DNA of 64,000 nt from Nostoc sp. NMS9 (GCF_017114995.1 NZ_JABXKL010000108.1:1-64000), one strand, 5' to 3'; shown: positions 20,252 through 29,544, counted from the first letter of the stretch. The notes: generated by a model from the letters alone, not told the origin. Translations and numbers: made by a program.

Positions 20252-20252
20252 A

Positions 20253-21218
20253 ATGATTAACTATAGTCAAAATTTGCCAAAAACTTCTGTAATTATACCC
20301 GCTTATAATAGTGAAAATACTATTCATCACACAATTCAATCTGTTCTAAATCAAACTTTGAGCGATCTAGAATTAATTGTAATTAATGATGGTTCAGAAG
20401 ACTCAACTTTAGATGTTGTTACACAAATTAAAGATCCCCGAATAAAAATATTTTCCTATACCAATGCTGGCGGAAACATTAGTCGTAACCGAGGTCTACA
20501 GCTTGCAGTTGGAGAATTTGTTAGTTTCTTAGATGCGGATGATCTTTGGACACCTGATAAGCTTCAGTCTCAGTTAAAGGCTCTGCAAGAAAACGCTACT
20601 GCGACAGTTGCTTACAGTTGGACTGATTATATCGATGAAAATAGTGAAATAGTACTCTCTGGTACACACGTTACAGCCAATGGAGACGTTTATGAAAAGT
20701 TATTGTTGACAAACTTTTTAGAGAATGGCTCCAATCCTTTGATTCGTAGAGAAGCTTTAATCAAATTAGGTGGATTTGACGAATCTCTAAGTGCTGCTCA
20801 AGATTGGGATATGTGGTTGCGATTAGCTTGCCAGTTTGATTTTGTATGCGTACCATCTGTACAAATATTGTACAGAATAAGTGCTAATTCAGTTTCTTCT
20901 AATCTTGTAAGGCAAGAAAAAGCTTGCTTACAGGTGCTTGAGAGAGCATATAAGGAAAGACCTTTAGCGCTTAAGTATACTTGGAATCTAAGTCTGACAA
21001 ATTTATATAAATACCTGACATGCAAAGCCTTACAAAAGCCGTTTAATCGAGAAAAAGCTTTAACTGCGGCTAAATTCTTATGGAATTATGTTCTGAATAA
21101 TTCTTCAAGACTTCAACGTATAAATTTTACTTTGAAATTATTATTAAAAATTTTCATAATCATTTTAATGCCTACGTTGCTCGACAATATTACTAACCAG
21201 CGCGAAGTAAAAAGATAA
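20253..21218 (+). CDS. hpsG: Family 2 glycosyltransferase HpsG
   Basis: The 321-residue protein has TSVIIPAYNSENTIHHTIQS, LELIVINDGSEDSTLDVV, the metal site FLDADDLWTPDKL and the later AAQDWDMWLRL (the EDxDLW-like motif with Gln for Glu). It belongs to the WcaA-like GT2 branch, distinct from HpsE and HpsF. The C-terminal about 40 residues are hydrophobic (LKLLLKIFIIILMPTLL), probably a membrane anchor. The start codon follows the hpsF stop by a single base, so translation is likely coupled. Confidence 0.83.
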   Translation: MINYSQNLPKTSVIIPAYNSENTIHHTIQSVLNQTLSDLELIVINDGSEDSTLDVVTQIKDPRIKIFSYTNAGGNISRNRGLQLAVGEFVSFLDADDLWTPDKLQSQLKALQENATATVAYSWTDYIDENSEIVLSGTHVTANGDVYEKLLLTNFLENGSNPLIRREALIKLGGFDESLSAAQDWDMWLRLACQFDFVCVPSVQILYRISANSVSSNLVRQEKACLQVLERAYKERPLALKYTWNLSLTNLYKYLTCKALQKPFNREKALTAAKFLWNYVLNNSSRLQRINFTLKLLLKIFIIILMPTLLDNITNQREVKR

Positions 21219-21271
21219 AAAAATGAAAATTGTTTAACAGCTAGATAGCTGAAAAACTCTCAGAATAAAAA

Positions 21272-21922
21272 ATGGATAGCCTGGTGCATCTACCGTCTTT
21301 AGTTTATGCAAAAAATCTCTTTAAGAATAATCATTCTAACAGTGGTTTTACCTTACCAGAGATGTTAGTAGTCATTGTATTAATTGGTATATTAGCTACG
21401 ATCGGAATATCCAACTGGCTGGCTTTTGTGGAGACTCGCCGTCTCAACGCTACCCAAAATGAGGTTTATTATGCTATGCGCCAAGCGCAAAGCCAAGCCA
21501 CTAAAGATAAATTGACCAGGCAAACCAGTTTTCGCATACAAAATGGTGTCGTGCAATGGGCAGTTCATCAAGCAGAAGCAGGACAATTCATTCCTGATAC
21601 TGTTAAAAACAATGGGAACCTATGGCATAACCTCGAGCCAAACATTCGCATTGATGAAGAGGAAAACAATAAAGGAAAAAAAGAGACAACTTTACTAAAA
21701 CACCCTTCACAGCAAATGTGGCGAGTTTTATTTAACTATCACGGTTGTCCTATCTCTGAAATTGGAAATCAGTGTACAGTAGGCGGATTAGGACAAATAA
21801 CATTTTACAGCTTGAATGGTGGGAAAGCTAAACGTTGTGTCTATATTTCTACAATTTTGGGGGCTATGCGAACGGGAAAAGATCATCCTAGAGCCAACGA
21901 AAACGACAAGTATTGCTATTAA
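21272..21922 (+). CDS. hpsH: Pseudopilin HpsH (GspH/FimT type)
   Basis: The 216-residue protein has a 25-residue leader ending NSG, then FTLPEMLVVIVLIGILATIG: Glu at +5 is kept, with Pro at +4. The region after the helix (ETRRLNATQNEVYYAMRQAQ) is the FimT/GspH pattern. The C-terminal KRCVYISTILGAMRTGKD and the final Cys match the end of HpsD, marking them as paralogues. Its place after the glycosyltransferases fits the known hps order. Two lysine-rich runs near 130 are probably a surface loop. Confidence 0.8.
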   Translation: MDSLVHLPSLVYAKNLFKNNHSNSGFTLPEMLVVIVLIGILATIGISNWLAFVETRRLNATQNEVYYAMRQAQSQATKDKLTRQTSFRIQNGVVQWAVHQAEAGQFIPDTVKNNGNLWHNLEPNIRIDEEENNKGKKETTLLKHPSQQMWRVLFNYHGCPISEIGNQCTVGGLGQITFYSLNGGKAKRCVYISTILGAMRTGKDHPRANENDKYCY

Positions 21923-21954
21923 GATATTTTTAGTTGATTCAAACAAGGTATTTT

Positions 21955-22608
21955 GTGCTGAACTTACCAGCAAGCCTAAAACAGCACCTGATTATTTTCA
22001 CCCGCTATCCAGAACCAGGTAAGACAAAAACTCGATTGATACCTGCTTTGGGAAATGTTGGTGCTGCCAATCTTCAACGGGAAATGACGGAGCATACAAT
22101 ATTTCAGGTTCAAGAATTGCAAAAAGCCATTGACATATCTGTGGAAGTGCGGTTTGCAGGTGGCGATTCGCAACTTATGCAAGACTGGTTGGGGTTGGAT
22201 TTGGTTTACCAGTCTCAAGGTGAAGGGGATCTAGGTTTGCGGATGGCGCGATCGCTTTTTGATGCTTTTCAATCTAGTGCAGAAAAAGTAATTATCATTG
22301 GTACAGATTGTCCTGGAGTAAATGCCCAGATTTTAGCAACAGCCTTTGAGAAGTTACACGCCTTTGACCTCGTACTTGGGCCTGCGATCGATGGTGGATA
22401 TTACTTAATTGGTTTGCGCCAACCCATCCCGGAGCTATTCGTTAACATCGAGTGGGGAACTGCTCAAGTATTCCAGAAAACCGTGGATATTGCCCAGAAA
22501 CTTAATTTATCATACGCGGACTTGTTGCCCCTAGCTGATGTTGACCGACCGGAGGATCTGTCAATTTGGGAACAAGCCCTTGCAGGAAAGATGGAGCGAT
22601 CGCTTTAG
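21955..22608 (+). CDS. DUF2064 / TIGR04282-type glycosyltransferase
   Basis: The protein has a GT-A-like start (IIFTRYPEPGKTKTRLIPALG), a GDLGLRMA segment, IIGTDCPGVN and GPAIDGGYYLIGL, all hallmarks of the DUF2064 family (rSAM/selenodomain-associated transferase 1). Substrate is unknown. I chose GTG 21955, preceded by AAGG, giving 217 residues; a TTG at 21934 would add seven. It lies 32 bp after hpsH on the same strand, so it could be the last gene of the hps operon. I cannot confirm which hps letter, if any, it carries. A HIP1-like site interrupts nothing essential. Confidence 0.75.
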   Translation: MLNLPASLKQHLIIFTRYPEPGKTKTRLIPALGNVGAANLQREMTEHTIFQVQELQKAIDISVEVRFAGGDSQLMQDWLGLDLVYQSQGEGDLGLRMARSLFDAFQSSAEKVIIIGTDCPGVNAQILATAFEKLHAFDLVLGPAIDGGYYLIGLRQPIPELFVNIEWGTAQVFQKTVDIAQKLNLSYADLLPLADVDRPEDLSIWEQALAGKMERSL

Positions 22609-22750
22609 GGAGTGGAATCAAAGGGCGGTCTAATTTAGATAATGCAAGCTAATTGAAAAAGTGCGTAGGCATTACTTTTCCATAAAGATGTGAGCCGATG
22701 ATCTTGGGGATGATAATTAAGAGACAGAAGCAATAAAATCCTGTGGAATA

Positions 22751-23407
22751 TCAGCACTGCTGAAATAGCTCCTTAAAGCTTTTTGAGACTGCTTCAGGTT
22801 TGGCAACAATTTCGACAATTTTATTGCGTGCATCTGCTTCAAATAGCGCTTCAACCGCAACTTGGGCGACTTTCTGTCTGGGAATACTACCATCAAACAG
22901 TGTATCTGCACTCTGCATCACGATGCGATCGGAGTTGTCTTCATTCTTCAACCCCCCAGGCCGGACAATCGTATAAGTAAGACCACTTTTCTGAATATAC
23001 TCTTCAGCTTGTTTTTTCCACAACAAAATTAGCCAAAACAAGTTCAGAGGATGGAAAAGCCGGGAAGTACACAAAGAAGAAACAAAGATAAGATGCTCAA
23101 TTCCCTTTGCCTTAGCAGCATCTACTAAATTTTTAGTACCTTCAAAATCCACTTTATAGGGGCCAGTAGGGTCAAAGCTAGGTTTTGCCCCAGTCGCAAC
23201 CAACACAACTGTGCTATCTCCCAACGCAGCAGTTAAACTTTCTGGTTGTAATACGTCGCCTACCACTAATTCGGCTTCAGGAGACAGAATACCCCTAGCT
23301 TTTTCTATATCCCGCACCAAGGCTCGGACGGGAATATTCCGCGCGATCAATTCTTGCACAATCCGGCGACCTGTTTCACCTGTTGCCCCTGCTACAAATG
23401 CTTTCAT
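22751..23407 (-). CDS. NmrA/atypical SDR-family NAD(P)-binding protein
   Basis: The 218-residue protein begins MKAFVAGATGETGRRIVQEL, the glycine-rich GxxGxxG nucleotide site of atypical short-chain dehydrogenases. Further marks are ALVRD (cofactor ribose binding), VVGDVLQPESL, and YTIVRPGGLKNE in place of a classical YxxxK active site. Related plant and cyanobacterial proteins are redox sensors or epimerase-like enzymes; the substrate here is unknown. It is transcribed towards the hps locus and lies divergent from the DUF1997 gene. Confidence 0.8.
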   Translation of the reverse strand: MKAFVAGATGETGRRIVQELIARNIPVRALVRDIEKARGILSPEAELVVGDVLQPESLTAALGDSTVVLVATGAKPSFDPTGPYKVDFEGTKNLVDAAKAKGIEHLIFVSSLCTSRLFHPLNLFWLILLWKKQAEEYIQKSGLTYTIVRPGGLKNEDNSDRIVMQSADTLFDGSIPRQKVAQVAVEALFEADARNKIVEIVAKPEAVSKSFKELFQQC

Positions 23408-23585
23408 GATAAATGTTATCCTGGGAAACTATTGTGTGCTTGTTCAGTTCTCTATTTTAGTAATTCTATGGAGTTGCTCGCAGATTAATAAGGTTTCGGT
23501 CAAAATGGGATCTGAATGCGAAATGACCCAGGTGTGTGGGGAATCATTAATATAGACTAACGCCAAAATATACAGTAATGCATTT

Positions 23586-24257
23586 ATGCTTTCAAGAAAA
23601 GGCGAATATAAATCCTGGGAAATAACAGAAGCAGTTTTACCTGTAGCGTCCAGCCAAGAAGCCGAGGACACATTAACAGAAGCAAATGTAGCGACGCTGA
23701 CAAAATTTTACGGTCGTTATCAAGATTTTATGGAAATGGCTGCCCCAGTAGAGAAGGTTGCTGAGTATCTCAATGCTCACGCCTCATGGTTTTCGCGCTG
23801 TGCTGAACCCATGAAGGTACAATCACTTGGGGAAAATGGCTATGCTTTAACAATTGGTCGTTTTGGTTCTTTCGGTTATGAAGTAGAACCGAAAATAGGT
23901 TTGGAATTGTTGCCCCCAGAGGAGGGTATTTACCGCATCCGTACAATCCCCATTCCTGACTACCAACCGCCTGGTTATGACGTAGACTATCACGCATCTC
24001 TACAGTTAAAAGAAACTGATGTTTCCACTAGCATTGGTAAGGTTACAAGAGTTGAATGGGAATTGGATTTGATAGTTTATCTTCACTTTCCCAGGTTTAT
24101 TCAGCGATTACCCCAGTCTATAATTCAAGCTACAGGCGATCGCTTACTTAATCAAATTGTCCGCCAAGTCTCCCGCCGCTTAACTCGCAAAGTTCAGGAA
24201 GATTTTCATAAATCTTTGGAAATCCCTTTTCCTGGGAATTCCAAACAAAAGCGCTGA
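23586..24257 (+). CDS. DUF1997 family protein
   Basis: The 223-residue protein matches the DUF1997 family found in cyanobacteria and plastids, which has a START/SRPBCC-like look. Visible marks are the acidic patch after residue 45 (FMEMAAPVEKVAEYL), LTIGRFGSFGYEVEPKIGLEL, and a C-terminal helix with LPQSIIQATGDRLLNQIVRQV. There is no signal peptide and no membrane segment. Function is unknown; a lipid- or pigment-binding role is only a guess. It is convergent with the DUF4079 gene and shares a hairpin with it. Confidence 0.75.
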   Translation: MLSRKGEYKSWEITEAVLPVASSQEAEDTLTEANVATLTKFYGRYQDFMEMAAPVEKVAEYLNAHASWFSRCAEPMKVQSLGENGYALTIGRFGSFGYEVEPKIGLELLPPEEGIYRIRTIPIPDYQPPGYDVDYHASLQLKETDVSTSIGKVTRVEWELDLIVYLHFPRFIQRLPQSIIQATGDRLLNQIVRQVSRRLTRKVQEDFHKSLEIPFPGNSKQKR

Positions 24258-24266
24258 GTCAACAAT

Positions 24267-24320
24267 CCTTTGTCATTTGTCATTAGTAGATGAGAAATGA
24301 CAAAGGAGAAATGACAAAGG
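24267..24320. terminator. Shared hairpin between convergent DUF1997 and DUF4079 genes
   Basis: CCTTTGTCATTT at 24267-24278 pairs with AAATGACAAAGG at 24309-24320 or at 24295-24306. The arms are built from the GTCATTT/AAATGAC heptamer repeat, so repeat sequence seems to serve as a bidirectional terminator. Confidence 0.55.
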
Positions 24321-24321
24321 A

Positions 24322-24792
24322 CTATGCTTTAGTGAGAATTCTTTGGACAATTTGCACCCCAGTCACAGCCTGCCAAGCAAAAAGTCCCAAAAGCGTGAAA
24401 TTTATTAAAATGTGAGTTGCACGCGCCCAATTTGCCCCTTTCTGCATATAAGGGGACAAAGCAGCAGAAAATGCTATTAGACTTGTCATGCCCAGTCCTG
24501 CCAGCAGGTGAGGCCCGACAAATAACTTTTGGTTATTAATGTAAGTGACAGCCATCCCACCGATCGCACCTGCTACCATCAAAGCTAGGAGTATAGAACC
24601 GATTTGGTAGTGTCTGACGTTATATCTACCTTTAATCAATTCTTTTTTTTCTTCCCCCTGAGCATTTCTGGTACGCTGCAATTTCAGTCCTAAATAGGCA
24701 GCATAAATTGAGAGTACTAATAGCGCCCACATGAGCACCGGATGGAAGAAGTTTAGCCAATATTTCACCGACGTAGAAAGTTCCAGACTCAT
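24322..24792 (-). CDS. DUF4079 family membrane protein
   Basis: The 156-residue protein has four hydrophobic segments (about 14-36, 65-85, 95-112, 125-148), with the conserved His-containing first helix (FFHPVLMWALL) and RHYQIGSILL, as in the cytochrome-b561-like DUF4079 family. The His residues (in FFHP, RHYQ, PHLLAG, ATHILI) are spaced as in haem-binding four-helix proteins, which supports a redox role; this is inference. It is a cyanobacterial and plant family and probably sits in the thylakoid or plasma membrane. Confidence 0.75.
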   Translation of the reverse strand: MSLELSTSVKYWLNFFHPVLMWALLVLSIYAAYLGLKLQRTRNAQGEEKKELIKGRYNVRHYQIGSILLALMVAGAIGGMAVTYINNQKLFVGPHLLAGLGMTSLIAFSAALSPYMQKGANWARATHILINFTLLGLFAWQAVTGVQIVQRILTKA

Positions 24793-24979
24793 CGTGTTCT
24801 CGCCTAATGATTAAATCTTCATAAAAATTAGCATAACTCTATTTTCTGTGTTTAAATTTGCACAAATTAAAAGAGACTCCCGCGACTATTTTTCTTTACC
24901 CTCTTGCCAAAGTGGATAAACAATCTCAGACTAAATTTTGAGGGTAGACGAACAAAACCCCCTGTGTGGGATCTCATTC

Positions 24980-26263
24980 ATGACTGAAAACAACGATACT
25001 TTGCTGCTAAAAGCTGCTAAAAGTGGCGATATCAAGGGTCTGTGTGCGCTATTGGCTGCTGGTGCGAGGGTGGACGCGTGCGATCGCCAAGGCACTACGG
25101 CGTTAATGTTTGCTGCCAATTTAGGCTACACCGAAATTGTGCGATCGCTGCTGGATGCTGGGGCAAATATCAACTTGCCCAGAAAACTCTATGGTTTGAC
25201 GGCTTTGATGTTGGCGGCTAGTGCCAAACAGCTTGATATTGTGCAAATTTTACTATCTAGAGGTGCAGATGTTAATGCCACTAATGAAGATGGCAGTACA
25301 GCTTTAATGGCAGCAGTACTCAAAGGTCATATTGATGTAGTGCGAGTTTTATTGGCTGCTGGTGCCCAAGTTAATATCGCTGATAAAGATGATGATACGG
25401 CGTTGAAACTCGCCGTTAAGCAGGGAAAAATAGAAATTATAGAAGCAATTCTCCAAACTGATGTCGATGTCAATATCCACGATGAGGAGGGTGAGACACT
25501 CTTAATGCTAGCGGCAGACTTGGGACATCTGGAGATTGTAGAAGCACTGCTAGCAGCAGGGGCTGATGTGAATGTGAAAAACGCTGATGGTGGAACTGCC
25601 CTATCGGCAGCAGCAGCGGCTGGACACAGTGCGATCGCAGCAGCTTTACTAGATCGATATGCCCAGATTAATCTCCAAGATAAAGATGGTGAAACTGCCT
25701 TACACCTTGCCGTTGTGGAAGGCTACATTGATGTCGTGCAAATATTACTTAACAGGGGTGCAGATGTCCAAATTAGCAACCACCTGGGCGATACACCACT
25801 GCTTGTAGCAGCATTGCAGGGACATAGCCACATTGTCGAGGCACTGCTACGTTCTGGCGGAGATATAAATGGGAAAAATCTTGGTGAAGTACCTTTAACG
25901 TTGGCTGCATCACAAGGACACACGCAAACGGTGCAAGTGTTGTTAGACTATGGTGCTGATGTCAACATTCCAGGGGATGATGGCAAAACTGCTTTGATCA
26001 AGGCAACCGAACGCAAACACAAAGAGATCGTACATTTGCTGCTGGCAAAGGGGGCAGATGTGAATTTTCAAGACTCAGCGAGGGCCACATCATTGATGTG
26101 GGCTGCTTCAGCAGGTTATGGCGAAATTGTGCAGTTATTACTCCAAGCTGGGGCAGATGTGAATTTGAAAAACCGGGGCGGTTATACTGCTTTGATGATT
26201 GCAGAATTTAATGGTTATAAGAATGTGGTGCGGAGTTTGCAAAAAGCTGGGGCGCAAGAATAG
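24980..26263 (+). CDS. Ankyrin-repeat protein
   Basis: Starting at ATG 24980 the protein has 427 residues made almost entirely of about 13 ankyrin repeats of 33 residues, each with a TALMxAAxxGHxEIVxxLLxAGADVN pattern. An in-frame TTG start at 24938 would add 14 residues that are not ankyrin-like. There is no signal peptide, enzyme domain or membrane segment, so it is a soluble protein-binding scaffold. The partner is unknown. Internal repeats are diverged enough that recent expansion is not evident. It stands alone, divergent from DUF4079. Confidence 0.9.
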   Translation: MTENNDTLLLKAAKSGDIKGLCALLAAGARVDACDRQGTTALMFAANLGYTEIVRSLLDAGANINLPRKLYGLTALMLAASAKQLDIVQILLSRGADVNATNEDGSTALMAAVLKGHIDVVRVLLAAGAQVNIADKDDDTALKLAVKQGKIEIIEAILQTDVDVNIHDEEGETLLMLAADLGHLEIVEALLAAGADVNVKNADGGTALSAAAAAGHSAIAAALLDRYAQINLQDKDGETALHLAVVEGYIDVVQILLNRGADVQISNHLGDTPLLVAALQGHSHIVEALLRSGGDINGKNLGEVPLTLAASQGHTQTVQVLLDYGADVNIPGDDGKTALIKATERKHKEIVHLLLAKGADVNFQDSARATSLMWAASAGYGEIVQLLLQAGADVNLKNRGGYTALMIAEFNGYKNVVRSLQKAGAQE

Positions 26264-26827
26264 CAATCTAATTTCTTCATCTAAAATATTTTCAGAAATA
26301 TCTTGACAAATTATTAAATGAAGGTTAGCAGCTTAAATACCAAGGAAGTTTAAAAAAACCAAATCTAGGCGAAGAAACAAAGAAAGCAAAACTCCGTCGT
26401 AGCTGTTGTGAACTTGCTACGGCGGAGAAAGAAAAAATTAAAACGCCAAAAGGGAGCAGACCAAATGCTTGCGTCACAAGGATAGAAAGAAAGCAAAAAT
26501 GAAGAAGTAAATTTACCTTTTACTTTTTACCTTGTACATTTTACCTGCTCTCCCCCTTGGCGTTTCCTACTGTGCTAGATGTGCAAAATATATAGTTTTT
26601 AATTGAACAGAAAAGTATTCTAACGATCATTTTTTATATTTTTATCCTAAAGGCTAAATACAAACAGTCACCAAAAAAGGTTGATGTGCAAACGTTTGAG
26701 AGATCCTACGGAAACTCAAAGAAAAATAAATAAAAAATTAAATTTAGTGGAATCACTGTGGTGAATCCTCTGTCACCATGAACTCAAGCATTGACTCATG
26801 ACTTGATCGAGTATAAATAGCCAATGA
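26264..26827. repeat. 560-bp gap with nested inverted repeats
   Basis: No gene is seen. CTCCGTCGTAGC and GCTACGGCGGAG (about 26393-26428) form a 12-bp stem with one G-U pair. Further on, AAACGCCAAAAGGGAGCAG near 26440 pairs with CTGCTCTCCCCCTTGGCGTTT near 26550. The latter encloses about 90 bp and looks like another MITE-type repeat. Both lie downstream of the convergent ankyrin and phosphatase genes and could end transcription. Confidence 0.5.
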
Positions 26828-28219
26828 TTATAAGATTTGCAGAACAACTAGTGTCATATCATCAGTGTTTTGTTTATCAGCACCGATGAATTGCTGAACT
26901 TGATCAAATAGGTAATCCACAATCTCCTCTGGCCCATTGCAGTATTTACAAGCAGTATTGAAGCCAGCAACAAAATTGTCTTCATCGAAGCGATCGCCAC
27001 CAGCAGCAGCGGCATCAGTTAAGCCATCTGTATAGTAAATAATTGTATCTCCAGGCTCTAGCTGTGCCTGGGCATCTTCATATTGGCTGTTAGCATCCAA
27101 ACCGATTAACATTCCCAAAGTATCTAAACGGGTGACAGTTTTTGTCGTTGCGTGCCACCACAAAGGAGGATTGTGTGCCGCATTGCTATAAGACAGAATT
27201 CGGCTGTGGGGATTATATTCTGAGTAAAATAGTGTTACAAAGCGATGGGAATTTTCCAAATCCGCATACATAACTCTATTTAAGTTTTGTAGAATTCTGG
27301 CGGGGGAATTACCATGTAGCACTTCTCCTCGTAGCATTCCCCGCATCATCGTCATAATCAGCCCAGCAGGGACACCTTTGCCCATGACATCTCCAATAAC
27401 CAAACCCCAGCGACTAGTTTCGGTGCCACCTTTGATCTTGGGCTGAATCTTATTATGATTGGTAGCAATAAAGTCGTAGTAGTCTCCGCCGACGCGATTG
27501 GCAGGTTTACAGCGTGCCGCTAGGACTGCACCAGGAATTGTAGGGCATTGACGTGGTAGAAGTCGCCGTTGAATTTCTGCGCCAATTTCTAGTTCTTGGT
27601 CTAGGCGTTCTTTTTTTCTTAGTTCTACAGCTAGTTCATCGTTTTCGATCGCTACTGCTGTTTGGTCTGCCACTAACCTAACTAACTTTTGCCTGGTTTC
27701 TGTCCAACTATATTCTGGATCGCGGCTCAAGACGTAGAGCCATCCCCGTTCTGTATGCTTTACCAGAATCGCTGTACCAAAAATTTGCACATCTGGCCCC
27801 AAATAGCGATGCATCTGGTCATCCAAAATCCCCGTGGCTTTCGCTAGGGGAGCAGTATTGGGCAAAAGCGTGATTTGACTACTGGCTATTTCTAGCGCTT
27901 TGCGGATATTCTTGCGCTGGCCACTATCTTGCCAATGTAACTGTTCTAACCTGACTTGACCATTAGGTTTGTAGAGAAACAGGGCGCTACCGTCTGCATC
28001 TGTTACTCTTGTTGCCATCAGCGGAATCAGTTCCAAAAACTGATTCAAATTATTGAAACTTCTCAGGGCAAATCCTAAAGAACTTAGCAAATCTTGAATT
28101 TTGTTCTGTTCCCGGTGCAACCTTGCCACGAGTTCTTTAAGTGCCACGACTGGTGTGACATCCGTGGTGGCACTACTATTATTATCAGTGGGTTGAGAGG
28201 GCAGTTGAGACACAGGCAC
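26828..28219 (-). CDS. GAF-SpoIIE (RsbU-type) PP2C protein phosphatase
   Basis: The 463-residue protein has an N-terminal coil and GAF domain (about 30-210: sensor domain with DADGSALFLY) and a linker coil (ENDELAVELRKKERLDQELE). It ends with a SpoIIE/PPM phosphatase domain (about 230-463) with motifs VGGDYYDF, GDVMGKGVPAGLIM, SYSNAAHNPPLWW, DTIIYYTDGLTDA and the closing NTDDMTLVVL. The acidic residues that bind two metal ions are present. Such enzymes dephosphorylate anti-sigma-factor antagonists. No sigma or STAS gene is adjacent, so the target is unknown. It lies downstream of ftsY on the same strand, but separated by a 1.36-kb gap. Confidence 0.9.
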   Translation of the reverse strand: MPVSQLPSQPTDNNSSATTDVTPVVALKELVARLHREQNKIQDLLSSLGFALRSFNNLNQFLELIPLMATRVTDADGSALFLYKPNGQVRLEQLHWQDSGQRKNIRKALEIASSQITLLPNTAPLAKATGILDDQMHRYLGPDVQIFGTAILVKHTERGWLYVLSRDPEYSWTETRQKLVRLVADQTAVAIENDELAVELRKKERLDQELEIGAEIQRRLLPRQCPTIPGAVLAARCKPANRVGGDYYDFIATNHNKIQPKIKGGTETSRWGLVIGDVMGKGVPAGLIMTMMRGMLRGEVLHGNSPARILQNLNRVMYADLENSHRFVTLFYSEYNPHSRILSYSNAAHNPPLWWHATTKTVTRLDTLGMLIGLDANSQYEDAQAQLEPGDTIIYYTDGLTDAAAAGGDRFDEDNFVAGFNTACKYCNGPEEIVDYLFDQVQQFIGADKQNTDDMTLVVLQIL

Positions 28220-29019
28220 AGGTATTATTGCACTTTATATTGGCAGATTTTAGATTACTTATAAATCTTTTGGCTTTGCATTGCTAAACCATATTTAGAC
28301 AAGACTTGCCATTTTAGCAAGAGTATAAAGACGTAACAGGCAAATTTTATAAGTATTTTATTTGCTTATTGTATTTCTGATGGAATATTAGTAATTTCAA
28401 ATCATGTATTTTTAGTCCAAATTCTACCCGTAAAAATTACTAATTTTGCTGATCTATCAGAAAGCTTTTCATTTTTTCATAACTTAAGTACCAAAGCATA
28501 TCTCTAAAGTTATAAAAATACTTTATTCAAAGAATAATTTATAACGCTTTCAGAGAGACTGTTTGGGCAGAAGCAACTAGGAGACTAGAAGTCTTTTGAG
28601 TGAAAACCTCTATAAGCACTCAAATCGAGCTTGATTTGCTAAAAAACAGACTTACACTCGTTCCCAAACCTGAGAATATGTAAATAAGTTTTCAAATACT
28701 TAATTTGTATACCATAATTGCTGGAATAATTGCCAAGATTGAGCTTTTCCATTTTTAATTTCTCGTTCTGTGAATTTTGAGTTGCTGAATACGCAAAATT
28801 TAAACCCATCAAAACGGGATAAAAGTGAAGCGACTCTATCTTCTTAGTCAGATGTAACAGAGTTAAACCATTAGCCTGTAATTTATTCTAGGGGTGAGTC
28901 ATTTGGTAAGTGTAAGATATGAATAGAAGAGATGACACTAAAAATAGAAGAAATATCTTCCAGAAACTTTAAGTCAAAAGCCAGAAAGAGTATTTTCATT
29001 TAACCATCAGAATTCAAAC

Positions 29020-29206
29020 CTATCGAGAGACGTTGCACGAACAAGTCGCCATAGGCAACACCAGGCACCTATGGAGGGGGAAAACCTCCCGCAGCCCTGA
29101 AATGAACCGCGCTGGTTCTCCAACGCACTGCTCACCACTGAGACTGCTGTCCATCCCACAATATAATAGTTGTATTTGTGGGGGTGAGGTCTCGATTCAC
29201 TTTTTA
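29020..29206. ncRNA. Candidate structured RNA (6S-like size), strand undecided
   Basis: In the 1363-bp gap between ftsY and the phosphatase gene, ATCGAGA (29022-29028) can close on TCTCGAT (29190-29196), giving a 175-nt domain. Inside are stems CCATAGG/CCTATGG (29049-29055 with 29068-29074), GGGGG/CCTCC (29076-29089), GAACC/GGTTC (29104-29118) and CCCACAA/TTGTGGG (29155-29182). The stretch is GC-richer than its surroundings and has no good ORF. On the plus strand a T5 run follows; on the minus strand TTTACT-18 bp-TAGACT (29252 to 29223) is a fair promoter. The length is that of 6S RNA, but I cannot confirm the family. Confidence 0.4.
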
Positions 29207-29425
29207 ATTGCTGCAAGATGAAAGTCTAGGGGATTTTGTATGTCGCAGTAAATACCGTACTACTACATTTAAAAAGCCCCTTTAAGACTTCAAAAAGGGC
29301 ATTAGCTAGAAATTTTAGCAAAAGTCACCTATTTATTGTGACAAATTCATAATTTTAGGACTTGAGCTGTTTCTAGTTAGTTCAAGTGATAATAACAGAT
29401 CAGTCATCCCTAAATTTATCAGTTT

Positions 29426-29544
29426 TAGGACTTACGAAAAAATAGCTAAAAAGCTTAATTTATCGAATCTCCTTCTCTGTCAGAGGCTGACGCCAACGCG
29501 CAGTGTCTCCCAGAGAAGAATCATACAGTATTGCGTAAGTCCTA
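29426..29544. mobile_element. MITE-like element with TAGGACTTACG ends
   Basis: TAGGACTTACG at 29426-29436 and CGTAAGTCCTA at 29534-29544 form perfect 11-bp terminal inverted repeats around 97 bp with no ORF. The interior carries a palindromic stretch (CTCTGTCAGAGGCTGACGCC, then GTGTCTCCCAGAGAAG) of the same kind as near 6300 and 31390. A single TAGGACTTAC end also occurs near 778. It lies between ftsY and the structured-RNA candidate. Confidence 0.65.

Noticed and set aside
29007-29221. Two short ORFs, one on each strand, in the gap after ftsY
   Set aside because: They overlap the stem-rich RNA candidate, show no family and lack ribosome sites.
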